A stretch of 47,323 nucleotides of DNA, taken from assembly GCA_023264735.1 (NCBI GenBank), contig JAHFVD010000059.1:1-47323 (forward strand), given 5' to 3'. The stretch's first letter is position 1. Each line of letters starts with the position of its first letter. Shown here piece by piece: positions 29,854 to 39,800 of this stretch. The notes under the pieces were generated by a model. The model saw only the letters and a list, made by a program, of their open reading frames with translations. It was not told the origin of the DNA and searched no databases. The position numbers were made by a program, and so were the translations under genes. Source of the stretch: Mycobacterium sp. Its GTDB lineage: Bacteria > Actinomycetota > Actinomycetes > Mycobacteriales > Mycobacteriaceae.

Positions 29854-31314
29854 CTAACCGTCCGGCGTGAATGTGTAGTCGCGCGGGCGGAATCGCCGCG
29901 TCATCGACCAGAACGCGCGTGCGCTGCGCGGCCATTGGGTGACCACCCGGCCGTTGGGTGCGCGGAAGTAGTTGCTGCACCGCGTCGTCCAGACGGTGCC
30001 TTCCATCCACCGGTCGATATCGGCCAGGAAATCCGCCGTCGCCTGGGCGCGGACCGCGACATAGCGTCCGCGCGTGCGCCGCAGGTGCTTCAACGCCCGC
30101 ACGATGTAGTGGGCCTGAGCTTCGAGCACGAAGATCACGCTGTTGGAGCCGACATTGGTGTTGGGCCCGTACAGCATGAAGAAGTTCGGGAACCCGGGAA
30201 CGGTCATGCCCATGTACGCGAAGGCGCCGTCGTGCCAGGTGTCGTGTAGTGAGCGGCCGCCTTCGCCGACGACTTCGATCTGGCCCAGGTAGTCGGTGGC
30301 GGCGTAGCCGGTAGCGCAGAGCACCACGTCCACGTCGAGCTCGGACCCATCCTCGGTGACCAGCGAGCGCGCCCGCAGCGAGCGGGCCGGGCTGGACACC
30401 ACCTCGACGTGCGGTTGGGTCAACGTCGACAGATAGTCGGAGGCGAACACCAGCCGCTTGCAGCCAAGCGGGTGATCCGGCGTGAGTTTGGCGCGCAGGT
30501 CGGGGTCGGGCACTCCTGCTTCCAGGAAGCGCAGCGAGATGTCCTTGAACTCTTGGGTTTTGTCGCTGCCGTTCTCGATCACCGAGATGTTGCGTTCACT
30601 GCGCAGCCACAGCCGGGTCCGGTAGAACTTCTTGGCGAACGGGATGCGCTTGAAGATCCAGCGCTCCCGCTCGGAGTATGGCCGGTCCGGCTTGGGCAGG
30701 ATCCAGGTGGGGGAGCGCTGCACCGAGTACACCTTGTCGGCCACCTTGGCGACCTCGGGCAGCAGCTGCGATGCGGTGGACCCGGTGCCCAGCACCGCAA
30801 CCCGTGATCCACGCAGGTCCACCGAATGGTCCCATCGCGCGGTGTGCATCAGTGTCCCGGTGAACGGCTCCTGCTCGTGGAGATCGGGCAGCAGCGGCCT
30901 GGTGAACATCCCGACGGCGGAGACCACGATGTCGAAGGTGTGGGCCTGGCCAGCCGAGTCGGTCAACGTCCAGGTGTTGGCGCCGGAATTCCACTGTGCC
31001 GTGGTGATTTCGGTGTTCAGCCGCAGGTGTGGACGCAGGCCGTGACGATCAGTGGAGCGTTCGAAGTACTCCAGCAGTTCGGGCTGGCCGGGCCACATCC
31101 TGCTCCAGTCCGAGTTCAGGTCGAACGAGTAGGAGTACAGATGCGACTTCACATCGCAGGCCAACCCCGGATAGGTGTTGATCCGCCAGGTTCCGCCAAC
31201 CCCGTCCTCGCGGTCGAAGATCGTGAAGTAGCGAAACCCGGCCTTGGCCAGGAAGATACCCAGTGCCAGCCCGCCAGGGCCGGCACCGATGATCCCGACC
31301 GACAGCGGGTTCAT
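29854..31314 (-). CDS. Flavin monooxygenase, Baeyer-Villiger type
   Basis: NADPH- and FAD-dependent monooxygenase of 486 residues. The FAD fold GAGPGG is at 10-15, a second Rossmann motif GTGSTA at 176-181, and the type I Baeyer-Villiger fingerprint F-x-G-x-x-x-H-x-x-x-W is intact at 151-161 (FTGTLMHTARW). It would convert a ketone to an ester or lactone. Start ATG 31314 overlaps the upstream SDR stop by 4 bases; ATG 31329 would overlap more. The C-terminal FRAPNGRVVTQWPRSARAFW is common in mycobacterial members. The substrate cannot be read from the sequence. Confidence 0.92.
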   Translation of the reverse strand: MNPLSVGIIGAGPGGLALGIFLAKAGFRYFTIFDREDGVGGTWRINTYPGLACDVKSHLYSYSFDLNSDWSRMWPGQPELLEYFERSTDRHGLRPHLRLNTEITTAQWNSGANTWTLTDSAGQAHTFDIVVSAVGMFTRPLLPDLHEQEPFTGTLMHTARWDHSVDLRGSRVAVLGTGSTASQLLPEVAKVADKVYSVQRSPTWILPKPDRPYSERERWIFKRIPFAKKFYRTRLWLRSERNISVIENGSDKTQEFKDISLRFLEAGVPDPDLRAKLTPDHPLGCKRLVFASDYLSTLTQPHVEVVSSPARSLRARSLVTEDGSELDVDVVLCATGYAATDYLGQIEVVGEGGRSLHDTWHDGAFAYMGMTVPGFPNFFMLYGPNTNVGSNSVIFVLEAQAHYIVRALKHLRRTRGRYVAVRAQATADFLADIDRWMEGTVWTTRCSNYFRAPNGRVVTQWPRSARAFWSMTRRFRPRDYTFTPDG

Positions 31315-32042
31315 CCGATCCGCAGGCATTGCCCACCGTCGACCACAAGCTCTGCTCCGGTGATGAACGACGCGTGCTCGGACACCAGGAAGGCCACCGC
31401 GTCAGCGACTTCCATCGGCTGGCCGAGCCGGCCACCGTACGACCGCTCGATCAGCCGCTGCCGGGCCGTGTCGTCGAGCATGGGTGTGTCGATCGGTCCG
31501 GGGAACACTGCGTTGACTCGGATACCGTCACCGGCCAGTTCCGCGGCCGCGATCTGAGTCAGGCCGCGCAAGGCCCATTTCGACGAGCCGTACGCCGCGT
31601 GGAACGGGAACGGCCGGATCGCTCCGGTGCTGCATGTGTTGACGATCGCCGCCCCCTCGGCCCGGCGCAGGTGCTCCAGTGACGCCCGAATACCCAGGAA
31701 CGGTCCCAAAGTGTTGAATCGCCAACTGCTTTCAAAGCCCTCCGGGGTCTCGTCGGACAGCGACGCCCGGTGTAGCACGCCGGCGTTGTTCACCAGCGTG
31801 CTCAATCCGCCGAATTGTTCGACCACCTCGGCCACCGCGGCCGACCACCGCTGTTCGGAGGTGACGTCGAGCTCGACGGCGAGCACGTCCGGGTCGTCGA
31901 GTTCGGTGACCTGGGCCCGTAGTTCGTCGATGAGCCGGTCGGCGGCGGCGACCTTGAAGCCGTCGGCCCGCAACCGTTTCACCAGCGCCGCGCCCTGACC
32001 CCGCGCTGCGCCGGTGACCAGTGCGACTTTCGTCATGCTCAT
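31311..32042 (-). CDS. SDR family oxidoreductase (3-oxoacyl/steroid dehydrogenase-like)
   Basis: Classical SDR of 243 residues: TGAARGQG (10-17), NNAG (about 85-88), and catalytic S138, Y151, K155 (YGSSK). The C-terminal FITGAELVVDGGQ is typical of cyclic alcohol or 20-beta-hydroxysteroid dehydrogenases. ATG 32042 overlaps the stop of the upstream aldolase gene (ATGA), and its own stop overlaps the monooxygenase start. In this operon it would suit oxidation of a secondary alcohol to the ketone used by the monooxygenase (inference). Confidence 0.9.
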   Translation of the reverse strand: MSMTKVALVTGAARGQGAALVKRLRADGFKVAAADRLIDELRAQVTELDDPDVLAVELDVTSEQRWSAAVAEVVEQFGGLSTLVNNAGVLHRASLSDETPEGFESSWRFNTLGPFLGIRASLEHLRRAEGAAIVNTCSTGAIRPFPFHAAYGSSKWALRGLTQIAAAELAGDGIRVNAVFPGPIDTPMLDDTARQRLIERSYGGRLGQPMEVADAVAFLVSEHASFITGAELVVDGGQCLRIG

Positions 32043-32794
32043 TGACGGCCCTTGGCTTCCGCGAGATGGGCGGTCGCACCCCGTCGCAGGGCGCCCGATT
32101 CCGGGGCGAGGGTGATCAGCTGAAAGCCCAACTCGGCCAAATCCCTTCCTATCACACCGTCGCCGGCGTGGATACCCGCCACGATGCCCGCCGCCGTGGC
32201 GGCCTGTTGCACGCGAACTGCCGCGTCTCGAACCTTCGGATTGCTGGTCGCCTTGACGATTCCGACCCCGAGAGCGATCGCCAGATCCGCCGGGCCGACG
32301 TAGACACCGGCCAGCCCCGGTACCGCGCAGATATCGGCGACCGCGTCCAGCCCGGCCGCGGTCTCGATCATCGCGAACACGCTGACCCTGGACGCCAATT
32401 CGGCCGGGGCATGGCCAAGACTGGCGCGCAACGGACCGAAACTGCGGATGCCTTCGGGTGCGTACCGGGTCGCGGCCACCGCCTCGGCGGCCTGCTCGGG
32501 CCGGTCGACCATCGCCACGATGATCGCGTCGGCCCCGGCGTCGAGCACCCGGCCGATCGGCGCGGCGGCGGGCGACGGGACCCGCACCGCGGTGGCGATG
32601 GGGACGTGCTCGATGCGGCGTAGGATCTGCGCGACGTCGGCGTCGTCGAGATATCCGTGCTGGATGTCGAATCCGATGTAGTCGTAACCGGCCCTCGCGA
32701 ATTCGTCCGGTCCGGCGAACGTCGGGGCGGTGATCCAGCCGCCCCACACCTGCGGCTTCGCGGCCAGTGCCTGCTGCAACCTGCTGGCGGTCAT
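32039..32794 (-). CDS. HpcH/HpaI family aldolase
   Basis: Class II pyruvate-type aldolase of 251 residues, resembling HpcH/GarL. The catalytic-type His46 is in FDIQHGY, metal ligands E144 (MIETAAG) and D170 (GPADLAIALG) are in place, and the barrel-type VRVPSPAAAPIGRVLDAGAD segment is present. It would cleave a 2-oxo-4-hydroxy acid to pyruvate and an aldehyde, or act on a similar hydroxy acid. It overlaps neighbours by 4 bases on both sides, so it is fully embedded in the operon. Unlike the citrate-lyase-like protein at 3075, it is the short, CoA-independent type. Confidence 0.9.
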   Translation of the reverse strand: MTASRLQQALAAKPQVWGGWITAPTFAGPDEFARAGYDYIGFDIQHGYLDDADVAQILRRIEHVPIATAVRVPSPAAAPIGRVLDAGADAIIVAMVDRPEQAAEAVAATRYAPEGIRSFGPLRASLGHAPAELASRVSVFAMIETAAGLDAVADICAVPGLAGVYVGPADLAIALGVGIVKATSNPKVRDAAVRVQQAATAAGIVAGIHAGDGVIGRDLAELGFQLITLAPESGALRRGATAHLAEAKGRQ

Positions 32795-33762
32795 GAGGCC
32801 ACGATCGAGATCTTGACCCGGCCCGGGGTCGGGCGGCAGGCGAACTCGAAGGCGTCCTGCACGTCGTTGACGCCGAAGGTGTGGGTGACGTACGTGCTCA
32901 ACAGATCCGGGTGCTCACGGGCGAACGCGTCGGCAGCGTCGAGCACCCGCCTGCGCTCCAGTGTCACACCGGATTTCAGCGTGAGGTTGTTGCGCAGCAT
33001 GGTCCGCATGCTGATCGGATAGCTGTCGTCGTCTGGGACGCCGAAGTAGAACACCGTGCCACCGAAGCCGGTCGCCTCGACGGCGTTGTTCAGGGTGGCG
33101 ACCTGGTGGCCGACCGCTTCGATGACCACGTCGGGTTTGTCGTGCGGTGCCAGGTGGGCCACCCAGCGATCGCTGGTGGTCCGCACCACGGTGTCGACCC
33201 CGAACTTCGCGCCGATGTCATCGCGGTAGATCGGGTCGACCCCGGTGACATGTTGGGCGCCTGCGGCTTTGGCCACATACGAGAACAGCAGTCCGATCGA
33301 ACCCTGGCCGATCACGGCGACCCGCTTGCCGGCCAGGGGCGGAAGTTGTTCGACCGCATACAGAATGCACGCCAGCGGCTGCAGCCCGACCGCGTGGGCG
33401 GGGCGCAGCGTCGGGTCGTAGGGCGCGAGCCCGTTGCCATCGGAGACCACGAACTCCATCAGGCCGTCGAAGCCGGAGGCCCAGCCGACGACGCGGTCGC
33501 CGGGGCGGTGGTCGGGGTGGGCGCTGGCCAGGACTTCGCCGACGATCTCGTGGACAGGGAAGCCTGCCATCTCGGCGGCCAGCGTGCCGGTGTCACCGGG
33601 CAGCCGGCCCTGCACGCCTTTGAAGCCGGGGATGTCGCTGCCGCAGATGCCCGCCGCGAGGAACTTCAACAGCACCTGTCCATCGGACAGCCGATCGGAC
33701 GAGGGTTCGGGCACTGTGACCCGCTCGAACGTATACGGCGCGACGAGCCGATAACACCACAC
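32791..33762 (-). CDS. Zinc-type alcohol/polyol dehydrogenase (MDR family)
   Basis: Medium-chain dehydrogenase of 323 residues, first gene of the operon. Catalytic zinc ligands C40 (GICGSD) and H71-E72 (GFPVHEIVGEV) are present, but the four-Cys structural zinc lobe is missing. The nucleotide fold is AVIGQGSIGLL. Such short MDRs oxidise alcohols or sugar alcohols with NAD(P). The start GTG 33762 has GGAGG about 10 nt upstream. The 102-bp region to the divergent SMP-30 gene holds inverted and direct repeats that look regulatory. Confidence 0.88.
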   Translation of the reverse strand: MWCYRLVAPYTFERVTVPEPSSDRLSDGQVLLKFLAAGICGSDIPGFKGVQGRLPGDTGTLAAEMAGFPVHEIVGEVLASAHPDHRPGDRVVGWASGFDGLMEFVVSDGNGLAPYDPTLRPAHAVGLQPLACILYAVEQLPPLAGKRVAVIGQGSIGLLFSYVAKAAGAQHVTGVDPIYRDDIGAKFGVDTVVRTTSDRWVAHLAPHDKPDVVIEAVGHQVATLNNAVEATGFGGTVFYFGVPDDDSYPISMRTMLRNNLTLKSGVTLERRRVLDAADAFAREHPDLLSTYVTHTFGVNDVQDAFEFACRPTPGRVKISIVAS

Positions 33763-33782
33763 TGGCTATGCCTCCGGTAACG

Positions 33783-33809
33783 CGTGGGTCGTTGACAGTG
33801 CCACCCACG
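33783..33809. promoter_or_regulatory. Inverted repeat around a TTGACA box in the divergent promoter
   Basis: CGTGGGT (33783-33789) and ACCCACG (33803-33809) are perfect inverted repeats with a 13-nt spacer that contains TTGACA (33792-33797), a perfect -35 hexamer on the plus strand. A repressor bound here could block transcription toward the SMP-30 gene and influence the ADH operon. Confidence 0.4.
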
Positions 33810-33834
33810 GAGCGTGACACTTATTCGATCTTTT

Positions 33835-33859
33835 GTAAAGTCTGCAGATGGGTAAAGTC
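33835..33859 (+). promoter_or_regulatory. Direct repeats GTAAAGTC and leaderless -10 for the SMP-30 gene
   Basis: GTAAAGTC occurs at 33835-33842 and 33852-33859, 17 bp apart. The second copy contains TAAAGT (33853-33858), 6 nt before ATG 33865, giving a leaderless promoter. The repeat spacing suggests a regulator that binds over the promoter. Confidence 0.4.
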
Positions 33860-33864
33860 GCCTC

Positions 33865-34713
33865 ATGACTGCTATCGGTTCCCCGGCACGCGCCTCACTG
33901 GCCGACGGCTTCTGCTTCGGTGAAGGACCGCGCTGGTTCGAAGGCATGCTGTGGCTGTCCGACATGCTCGGCGAGGCGGTGCACACCATCACGCTGGACG
34001 GATCGGTGACCACGCTGGACCTGCCCGGCCATGCGCCGGCGGGCCTGGGCTTCCGTCCCGATGGCACGCTGCTGATCGTATCGACCGAGCGCCGCGTGGT
34101 GCTGCGCTACGACGGAGACGTGGTCACCGAGATCGCCGATCTGTCCGGGATTGCGCCTGCCAATCTCGGTGACATGGTGGTCGACGCTGCCGGCCGCGCC
34201 TATATCGGCTCGCAGGCCCGCGAGGGCGGCATCATCGCCCGGCTCGATCTCGATGACTCGATCACGGTGGTGGCTGAGGACCTCGACTTCCCCAACGGCA
34301 TTGCTATCACGCCGGACGGGCGCACGCTGATCGTCGCCGAATCGATCGGGCGGCGGCTGACCGCCTACGAGATCGACGGTGGCGGTGGGTTGTCCAGGCG
34401 GCGGATCTTCGCCGACGGACTCGACGGCCCGCCGGACGGTATCGCGCTCGATGCCGCGGGTGGGGTGTGGACGTCGATGACGCTGGCCCACCAGTTCGAG
34501 CGCATTGCGGACGGCGGCGCGGTCACCGATCGCATCGATATCGGCGACCGCGCGGCCATCGCCTGCATGCTCGGCGGGCCGGAGCTTCGCACGCTGTTCC
34601 TGGTCTCGAGTTCGGACGCCTATCCGCAGCGGCTCGTCGGCACCCGGCAGTCGTGCGTCGAAACGGTCACCGTCGAATTCCCCGGCGCGGGCTTTCCCTC
34701 AATCGAAAGGTGA
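33865..34713 (+). CDS. SMP-30/gluconolactonase-like lactonase
   Basis: Six-bladed propeller hydrolase of 282 residues, SMP-30/gluconolaconase/LRE-like. The metal ligands typical of the family are visible: E20 (FGEGPRW), N144 (DFPNGIAITPDG) and D191 (PPDGIALD). Such enzymes open lactone rings with a divalent metal. No signal peptide, so cytosolic. Divergent from the ADH-aldolase-SDR-monooxygenase operon and followed after 2 nt by a thioesterase gene. A lactonase fits well with a Baeyer-Villiger enzyme whose ketone substrate is cyclic (inference). Confidence 0.88.
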   Translation: MTAIGSPARASLADGFCFGEGPRWFEGMLWLSDMLGEAVHTITLDGSVTTLDLPGHAPAGLGFRPDGTLLIVSTERRVVLRYDGDVVTEIADLSGIAPANLGDMVVDAAGRAYIGSQAREGGIIARLDLDDSITVVAEDLDFPNGIAITPDGRTLIVAESIGRRLTAYEIDGGGGLSRRRIFADGLDGPPDGIALDAAGGVWTSMTLAHQFERIADGGAVTDRIDIGDRAAIACMLGGPELRTLFLVSSSDAYPQRLVGTRQSCVETVTVEFPGAGFPSIER

Positions 34714-34715
34714 GC

Positions 34716-35534
34716 ATGACCGACAGCTACTACGAACTCGTCGACCCGGACGACCCGCGCGGGGAGAAGTTTCGGGCCACCGATTTGGTTCGCAGCACGT
34801 GGACGTCGCACATCCAGCACGCCGGTCCGGTGTCGGCGCTGTTGGTCCGCGCGTTGGAACGCTGTCAGCAGCGCAAGGACACCCGGCTGAGCCGGGTGGT
34901 CGTCGACCTCCTGGGTCCGGTACCGGCCGAGGGGGACTTGTGGGTTGCCGCGACGCTAGAGCGGGGCGGAAAGCAGATCGAATTGGTCTCGGCGACAATG
35001 CTCGGCCAGGGGCCCGACGGGCAGCCCCGTCCGGTCGCGCGGGCCAGCGGCTGGCGGATGCTGACGCTGGACACCGAGGCGCTGGTGTCGGCACCGGTCG
35101 CGCCGTTGCGCCCGCGGTCGGATGGCATCAACCGCAATCTGGCCGACAACTTCGACCGCAACTACGTGCACAGCTTGGAGTGGCTGTGGTTGACCAAGCC
35201 GCTGGCGCCGGGCCCGGGGGAGTCGTGGCTGCGGCCGCTGGTCGACCTGGTGCAGGGCGAGCAGCTGACTCCGCTGGAGCGGCTGTTCGCCGTGGCCGAT
35301 GACGCCAACGGCATCGGCTCGAAGATCGACATCACCAAGTACACGTTCCTGAATACCGATCTGGCCGTGCACATTCACCGGGTTCCCGCCGGTGACTGGA
35401 TCGGTGTGCGCGCCGAGACGATGTACGGGCCGGATGGCGTGGGAACGACGGTCGGCACGCTGTTCGACGACGACGGGGCCGTCGGCGTCATCCAGCAGTC
35501 GGTGCTGGTGCGTCCCCGCCCGCCGCGGGCCTAG
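34716..35534 (+). CDS. Acyl-CoA thioesterase family protein (double hot-dog, TesB-like)
   Basis: Protein of 272 residues with the two-domain thioesterase layout. The N-terminal half has RSTWTSHIQHAGPVSALLVR and a LSRVVVDLLGPVP strand. The C-terminal half has the family-typical FLNTDLAVHIHRVPAGDWIG and then TLFDDDGAVGVIQQSVLVR. AAAGG lies 5 nt before ATG 34716, which is 2 nt after the SMP-30 stop, so the two genes are coupled. It would hydrolyse an acyl-CoA; in this context a CoA-ester at the end of a degradation route is possible. Its 3' end faces the FAD oxidase gene 4 bp away. Confidence 0.85.
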   Translation: MTDSYYELVDPDDPRGEKFRATDLVRSTWTSHIQHAGPVSALLVRALERCQQRKDTRLSRVVVDLLGPVPAEGDLWVAATLERGGKQIELVSATMLGQGPDGQPRPVARASGWRMLTLDTEALVSAPVAPLRPRSDGINRNLADNFDRNYVHSLEWLWLTKPLAPGPGESWLRPLVDLVQGEQLTPLERLFAVADDANGIGSKIDITKYTFLNTDLAVHIHRVPAGDWIGVRAETMYGPDGVGTTVGTLFDDDGAVGVIQQSVLVRPRPPRA

Positions 35535-35538
35535 GCCG

Positions 35539-36891
35539 TTAGTCGAACAGCACCGCGGGATTGAGATAGCCCGTCGGATCGAAAGCGGCCTTGATGGTCC
35601 GCATCGCGGCGATATCGGCGTCCGAGCGGGCCATGCCCAGGTAGGCGCGCTTGCGGCTGCCCACGCCGTGCTCGGAGCTGACGTTACCGCCATGGGCGGC
35701 AATGAGTTTCATCATCGCCGCATACAGGTGGGCTTCCTGCTCGGCGCCGCAGCGCAGCACATTCAAATGCAGGTTGCCCTCGCCGATGTGGCCGAACAAC
35801 ACCGGGATCGCATCCGGGGCGTGTTCAGCGACCAACGCGGCCGAGTCTGCGGCGAACGCCGGGATGATCGACAGCGGTAGGGAAACATCGAATTTCAGCG
35901 GCGGGCCGAACAGCCCGACCACCTCGGCGGTGGATTCGCGGGCCTGCCAGAGCCGCTGCTGAGCGGCATTGTCGATTCCCACCGCCGGCTCGCCGCACAG
36001 CTCGGCGTCTTCCAGCGCGTCGGCCAGCCGCTCGGTCAGATCGGTCTCGCCGGCCAGCTCGATCAGCAGCAACCATTCGCCGGCTGTCGGCACCGCAATG
36101 TCGAAATGATCGGCGGCGAGTGCCGCCGATCGCCCGTCGATGAGCTCAAGGGCGGCAATGGATTCGGTGTCCCGCAACGCCCGTCCGGTGGCCACCAGCG
36201 CCGCCAGGTCGGTGAAACCGCACACCGCCGTCACCCGGTGCGCGGGCACCGGATGTAAGCGCAGATCCAACCCGGTGATCACCCCCAATGTGCCTTCGGC
36301 GCCGACGAACAACGACGCCAGGTCATAGCCGGTGTTATCGGCCCGCACCTGGCTGTGCCGGTGCACCACCGAACCGTCGGGCAGCGCGACGTCAAGCCCG
36401 ATCACCTGCTCACCCATGTTGCCGTAACGCACGGTGCGCAGTCCGCCGGCGTTGGTGGACGCCATCCCGCCGACGGTGGCTGAATCGCGGGCGGCGAGGT
36501 CGACCCCAAACAGCAGGCCGGCCGCGCCTGCTGCCCGCTGCACGGCCGCCGCGGTCACCCCGGCCCCGACCCGGATGCGCCGCTCGACGACGTCGACATC
36601 GCCGATATCGGTCAGCCGCTCGGTGGACAGCAGCACGTCGTCGTGCTCGGGCACCGTTCCGGCCACCAGCGAGGTGCGCCCGCCCTGCACCGTCACCGAG
36701 ACTCCGGCCTCGCGGCATTCCCGCAGTACCGCGGCGACCTCGTCGGCCGAGCCGGGACGGACCAGCGCACTGGCCTTTCCGCGGTAGCGCCCGGTGTGGT
36801 CGACGCTGCGGCCGTCCAGGACGTCGGCGTCGGTGACGACGTGCGCGGCACCGACGATGGCCTGGAGTCGTTCGGACAGCGAAGAACTCAT
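35539..36891 (-). CDS. FAD-binding 2-hydroxy acid oxidase (GlcD / D-lactate dehydrogenase type)
   Basis: Flavoenzyme of 450 residues in the VAO/PCMH family. The FAD-binding half shows ALVRPGSADEVAAVL, then VTVQGGRTSLVAG (pyrophosphate loop), SATVGGMASTNAGGLRTVRY and LFVGAEGTLGVITGL. The C-terminal half ends with VFLG-like PVLFGHIGEGNLHLNVL, the metal/substrate region, and SSEHGVGSRKRAYLG. Probable oxidation of glycolate, D-lactate or another 2-hydroxy acid. ATG 36891 overlaps the helicase stop (ATGA). It resembles the M. tuberculosis Rv1257c product, which sits elsewhere relative to cyp130, so a local rearrangement is possible. Confidence 0.9.
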   Translation of the reverse strand: MSSSLSERLQAIVGAAHVVTDADVLDGRSVDHTGRYRGKASALVRPGSADEVAAVLRECREAGVSVTVQGGRTSLVAGTVPEHDDVLLSTERLTDIGDVDVVERRIRVGAGVTAAAVQRAAGAAGLLFGVDLAARDSATVGGMASTNAGGLRTVRYGNMGEQVIGLDVALPDGSVVHRHSQVRADNTGYDLASLFVGAEGTLGVITGLDLRLHPVPAHRVTAVCGFTDLAALVATGRALRDTESIAALELIDGRSAALAADHFDIAVPTAGEWLLLIELAGETDLTERLADALEDAELCGEPAVGIDNAAQQRLWQARESTAEVVGLFGPPLKFDVSLPLSIIPAFAADSAALVAEHAPDAIPVLFGHIGEGNLHLNVLRCGAEQEAHLYAAMMKLIAAHGGNVSSEHGVGSRKRAYLGMARSDADIAAMRTIKAAFDPTGYLNPAVLFD

Positions 36892-39800
36892 GCCGTGGGT
36901 TTACCACACATGGCCAGGAATGCCCCCAACTCCACCAACCCCGCCGGTGTCGACGGCAGGTAGTCGATCAGCATCGTCGAACGCACAATCACCGCCGCAT
37001 ACTTCGCCCGGCTCACCGCGACATTGAGCCGATTGCGGTTGAGCAGGAACGAGATTCCCCGCGGCACCTCCGCGATCGACGAGGCCACCAGCGAGACGAA
37101 CACCACCGGAGCCTGACGGCCCTGGAACTTGTCCACCGTGCCGGCCTGCACCTCGGACAATCCCGCCGCATCCAGCAGCCGCCGCAACAGCACCACCTGG
37201 GCGTTGTAGGGGGTCACGATCAACACGTCGGCCGCGGTGAGCGGGCGGGTGCCGTCCTCGTCGGTCCAGGCCGATCCGAGCATGCGGGTGATCTGGGCCA
37301 GGATCGCGTCGGCCTCCTCGCGGCTGTCCGTCGAGTTGCCGTCGTGCTCCACGGCCAGCACATGCACCCCGGGCTCGACCCCGGCGAGGTGGCGGGCGGC
37401 GGTGCGCTCCTGCACCGAGTGCAGGCGGTTGCCATAGGAGAGCCGGGACACCGCGGCGCACACCGCCGGGTGCATGCGATACGAGCGGTCCAGGAAATAG
37501 CCGAGATCTTCGGGCAGGGTGTGGTGCCCGTCGACCAGCCAGCCCAGCGCAGAGGCGTCCACCGGCTCGGGATGGGTGCCCTGACTGACCTGGGGCAGCT
37601 GCTGCGGGTCGCCGAGTAGCAGCAGGTTGGTGGCCGCTTGCGCGACGGCGATGGTGTTCGCCAGGCAGAACTGACCGGCCTCCTCGATGACCAACAGGTC
37701 AAGGCAGCCTGGAGGCACCCGCGTCTGGTTGGCGAAATCCCATGCCGTACCGCCGATCACGCAGCCGTCGTTGTCGGCGATGAACGCGGGGTAGGTCTTT
37801 TCCTCGATATCGGTCCACGGACCGGCGCCATTGGGCTTCTTGGCCACCAGGTCCGGATCCACCCCGGCGTTGATGATGTCGCGAAACAGGTTCTCCACCA
37901 CGGCATGTGACTGGGCGACGACGCCGACACGCCAGCGGTGTTCGTCGACCAGCGCGGCGATGACCCGGGCGGCGGTGTGTGTCTTACCGGTGCCGGGCGG
38001 ACCGTGCACCGCCACGTACGACGAGTCCAGCGCCAGCAGTGCGGCGGTGATGTCGGCGGCGCTCTCGCCGGTGCGCGGCAGCGGCGCGCCGGTGCGCGGC
38101 GGACGGCGCAACAGAATATCGATGATCGCCGACGACGGCAGGCCGGGCAGGCCGGCCGCGATCTCGGTCGCCGCGGCTTCGATCGACTCGCGCAGGGCCT
38201 TGGTCGGAAACGGTGGACCGGGCGTGAGCGCGAACGGCACTTCGCCGAACATGCCACCGCTCTTCGGTTCTCGCTCCATCACCAGCACCTCGGTCGGCGC
38301 CGCAGGGTCGTCGCAGCCGAGCACGGTCACCGAGGCATATGCCCGCCGCTCGGGGTCGTCGGACAGGCCGGCCGGTGTCGGCGGGTTGTACAGCGCATAC
38401 ATGTCGTTGTTGAGTTCACCGGCGGCGATCGCACCGGTCAGCAGCAACCGGCGCTGTTGCTTGCGGGCTCGCGGCGGAACGTGCCATTCGGTGTCGACGA
38501 CTGCATGGTCGGCGAGGAAAACACCTGGTGTGTCCGACCATTCGTCGACCGGGCTGTTGAGCCGGTCGAAGTGGCCCCACCAGAACGGCTTGTCCTCGCG
38601 GCGGTGATACCCGCGGGCGGCTGCGATCATCGCGACCGCCCGTTGCTCGGGACTGCGGGCGGTGATGTCGTCCCCGGCGAAGCCGCCCAACGTCCGGGCC
38701 AGGTCGTCGTCGACGTCGAGTTGGCCGCTGTCCTGCACCGGCTGCATGCCCAGCGGCGGCACCCCGGCTTCAAAAGCACGGTGCAGCAACCAGTCTCGAA
38801 GCCGACGGGTGGACCGGCAGTCGTAGTGGTTGTATTCCTCGATCTGCTTGAGTACCGTCGCGGCTTCATCGGCGTTGCCCTCGGCGAGCAGTTCGCAATA
38901 GCGGGCATACATCGTGATCGAGTCGGTGGCGGTGGTGACGTCACCGATCCGATGTTCGGTCTCCATGTACAGCGGCTCGAGCGACTTGAGGCTGTAGTTC
39001 TCGGTGCCGACCCGAATGCTCTTGCGCACAAAGGGATACAGATCCACCAGTATGCCGTTGCGGAGCAGGTCGTCGACCTCGTTCTCGCCCTCGCCGTAGC
39101 GGCCGGCGAGGCGCAGCAGGGCCGTCTTCTCGTATGCCGCGTAGTGGTAGATGTGCATTTTCGGATACCGTTTGCGCCGCTTGCGGACCATGTCCAGAAA
39201 GCCCTTGAGCGCCTTGCGTTCCTGGCGGCGGTCATGGGCCCACAGTGGCCGGAACTCCCCGCCCGCGCCGAGCACGCCGAACATGTACTCCAGGCCCCAG
39301 TCGGTGCCGTCGGCCGTCCACAGCGGGTCACCCTCGAAATCGAAGAACAGATCACCCTTGTCGTGATCGGGTAACAACATCAGCGGCTGCGGGTCGACCA
39401 CCTCGAACGGCGGCTTGCCGTCCACCCGCGGCGAGATCTGCAGCCGCGCCTGCCCGCTCAGCGCGGCGACCGCGCGGGCCGGCATCTCGGGGACTGGACC
39501 GTCGTGCGCGGCCAGCTCGGCCACCGTGGTGATACCGGCGTCGATCAGGCGGGCCCGCTGGCTGATTCGCATGCCCGCCACCAGTAGCAAGTCGTCGTGG
39601 TGGCGTACCTGCGCCTCGCACTCCGGGCAGCGCATGCACGCGCGCACGGACTCGTCCTCCCAGCTGACTGCGACGTCGCAGGCGAGGTGCCGGTCCAGCA
39701 GATCCTGCAGCGCGGTGCGCCGGGACCGATAGACCGGCAGCAACTCGTCGACGTGGTAGGCCCGCGTTGTTCCGTTGCCCAGCACCAATTCCACGTCGTC

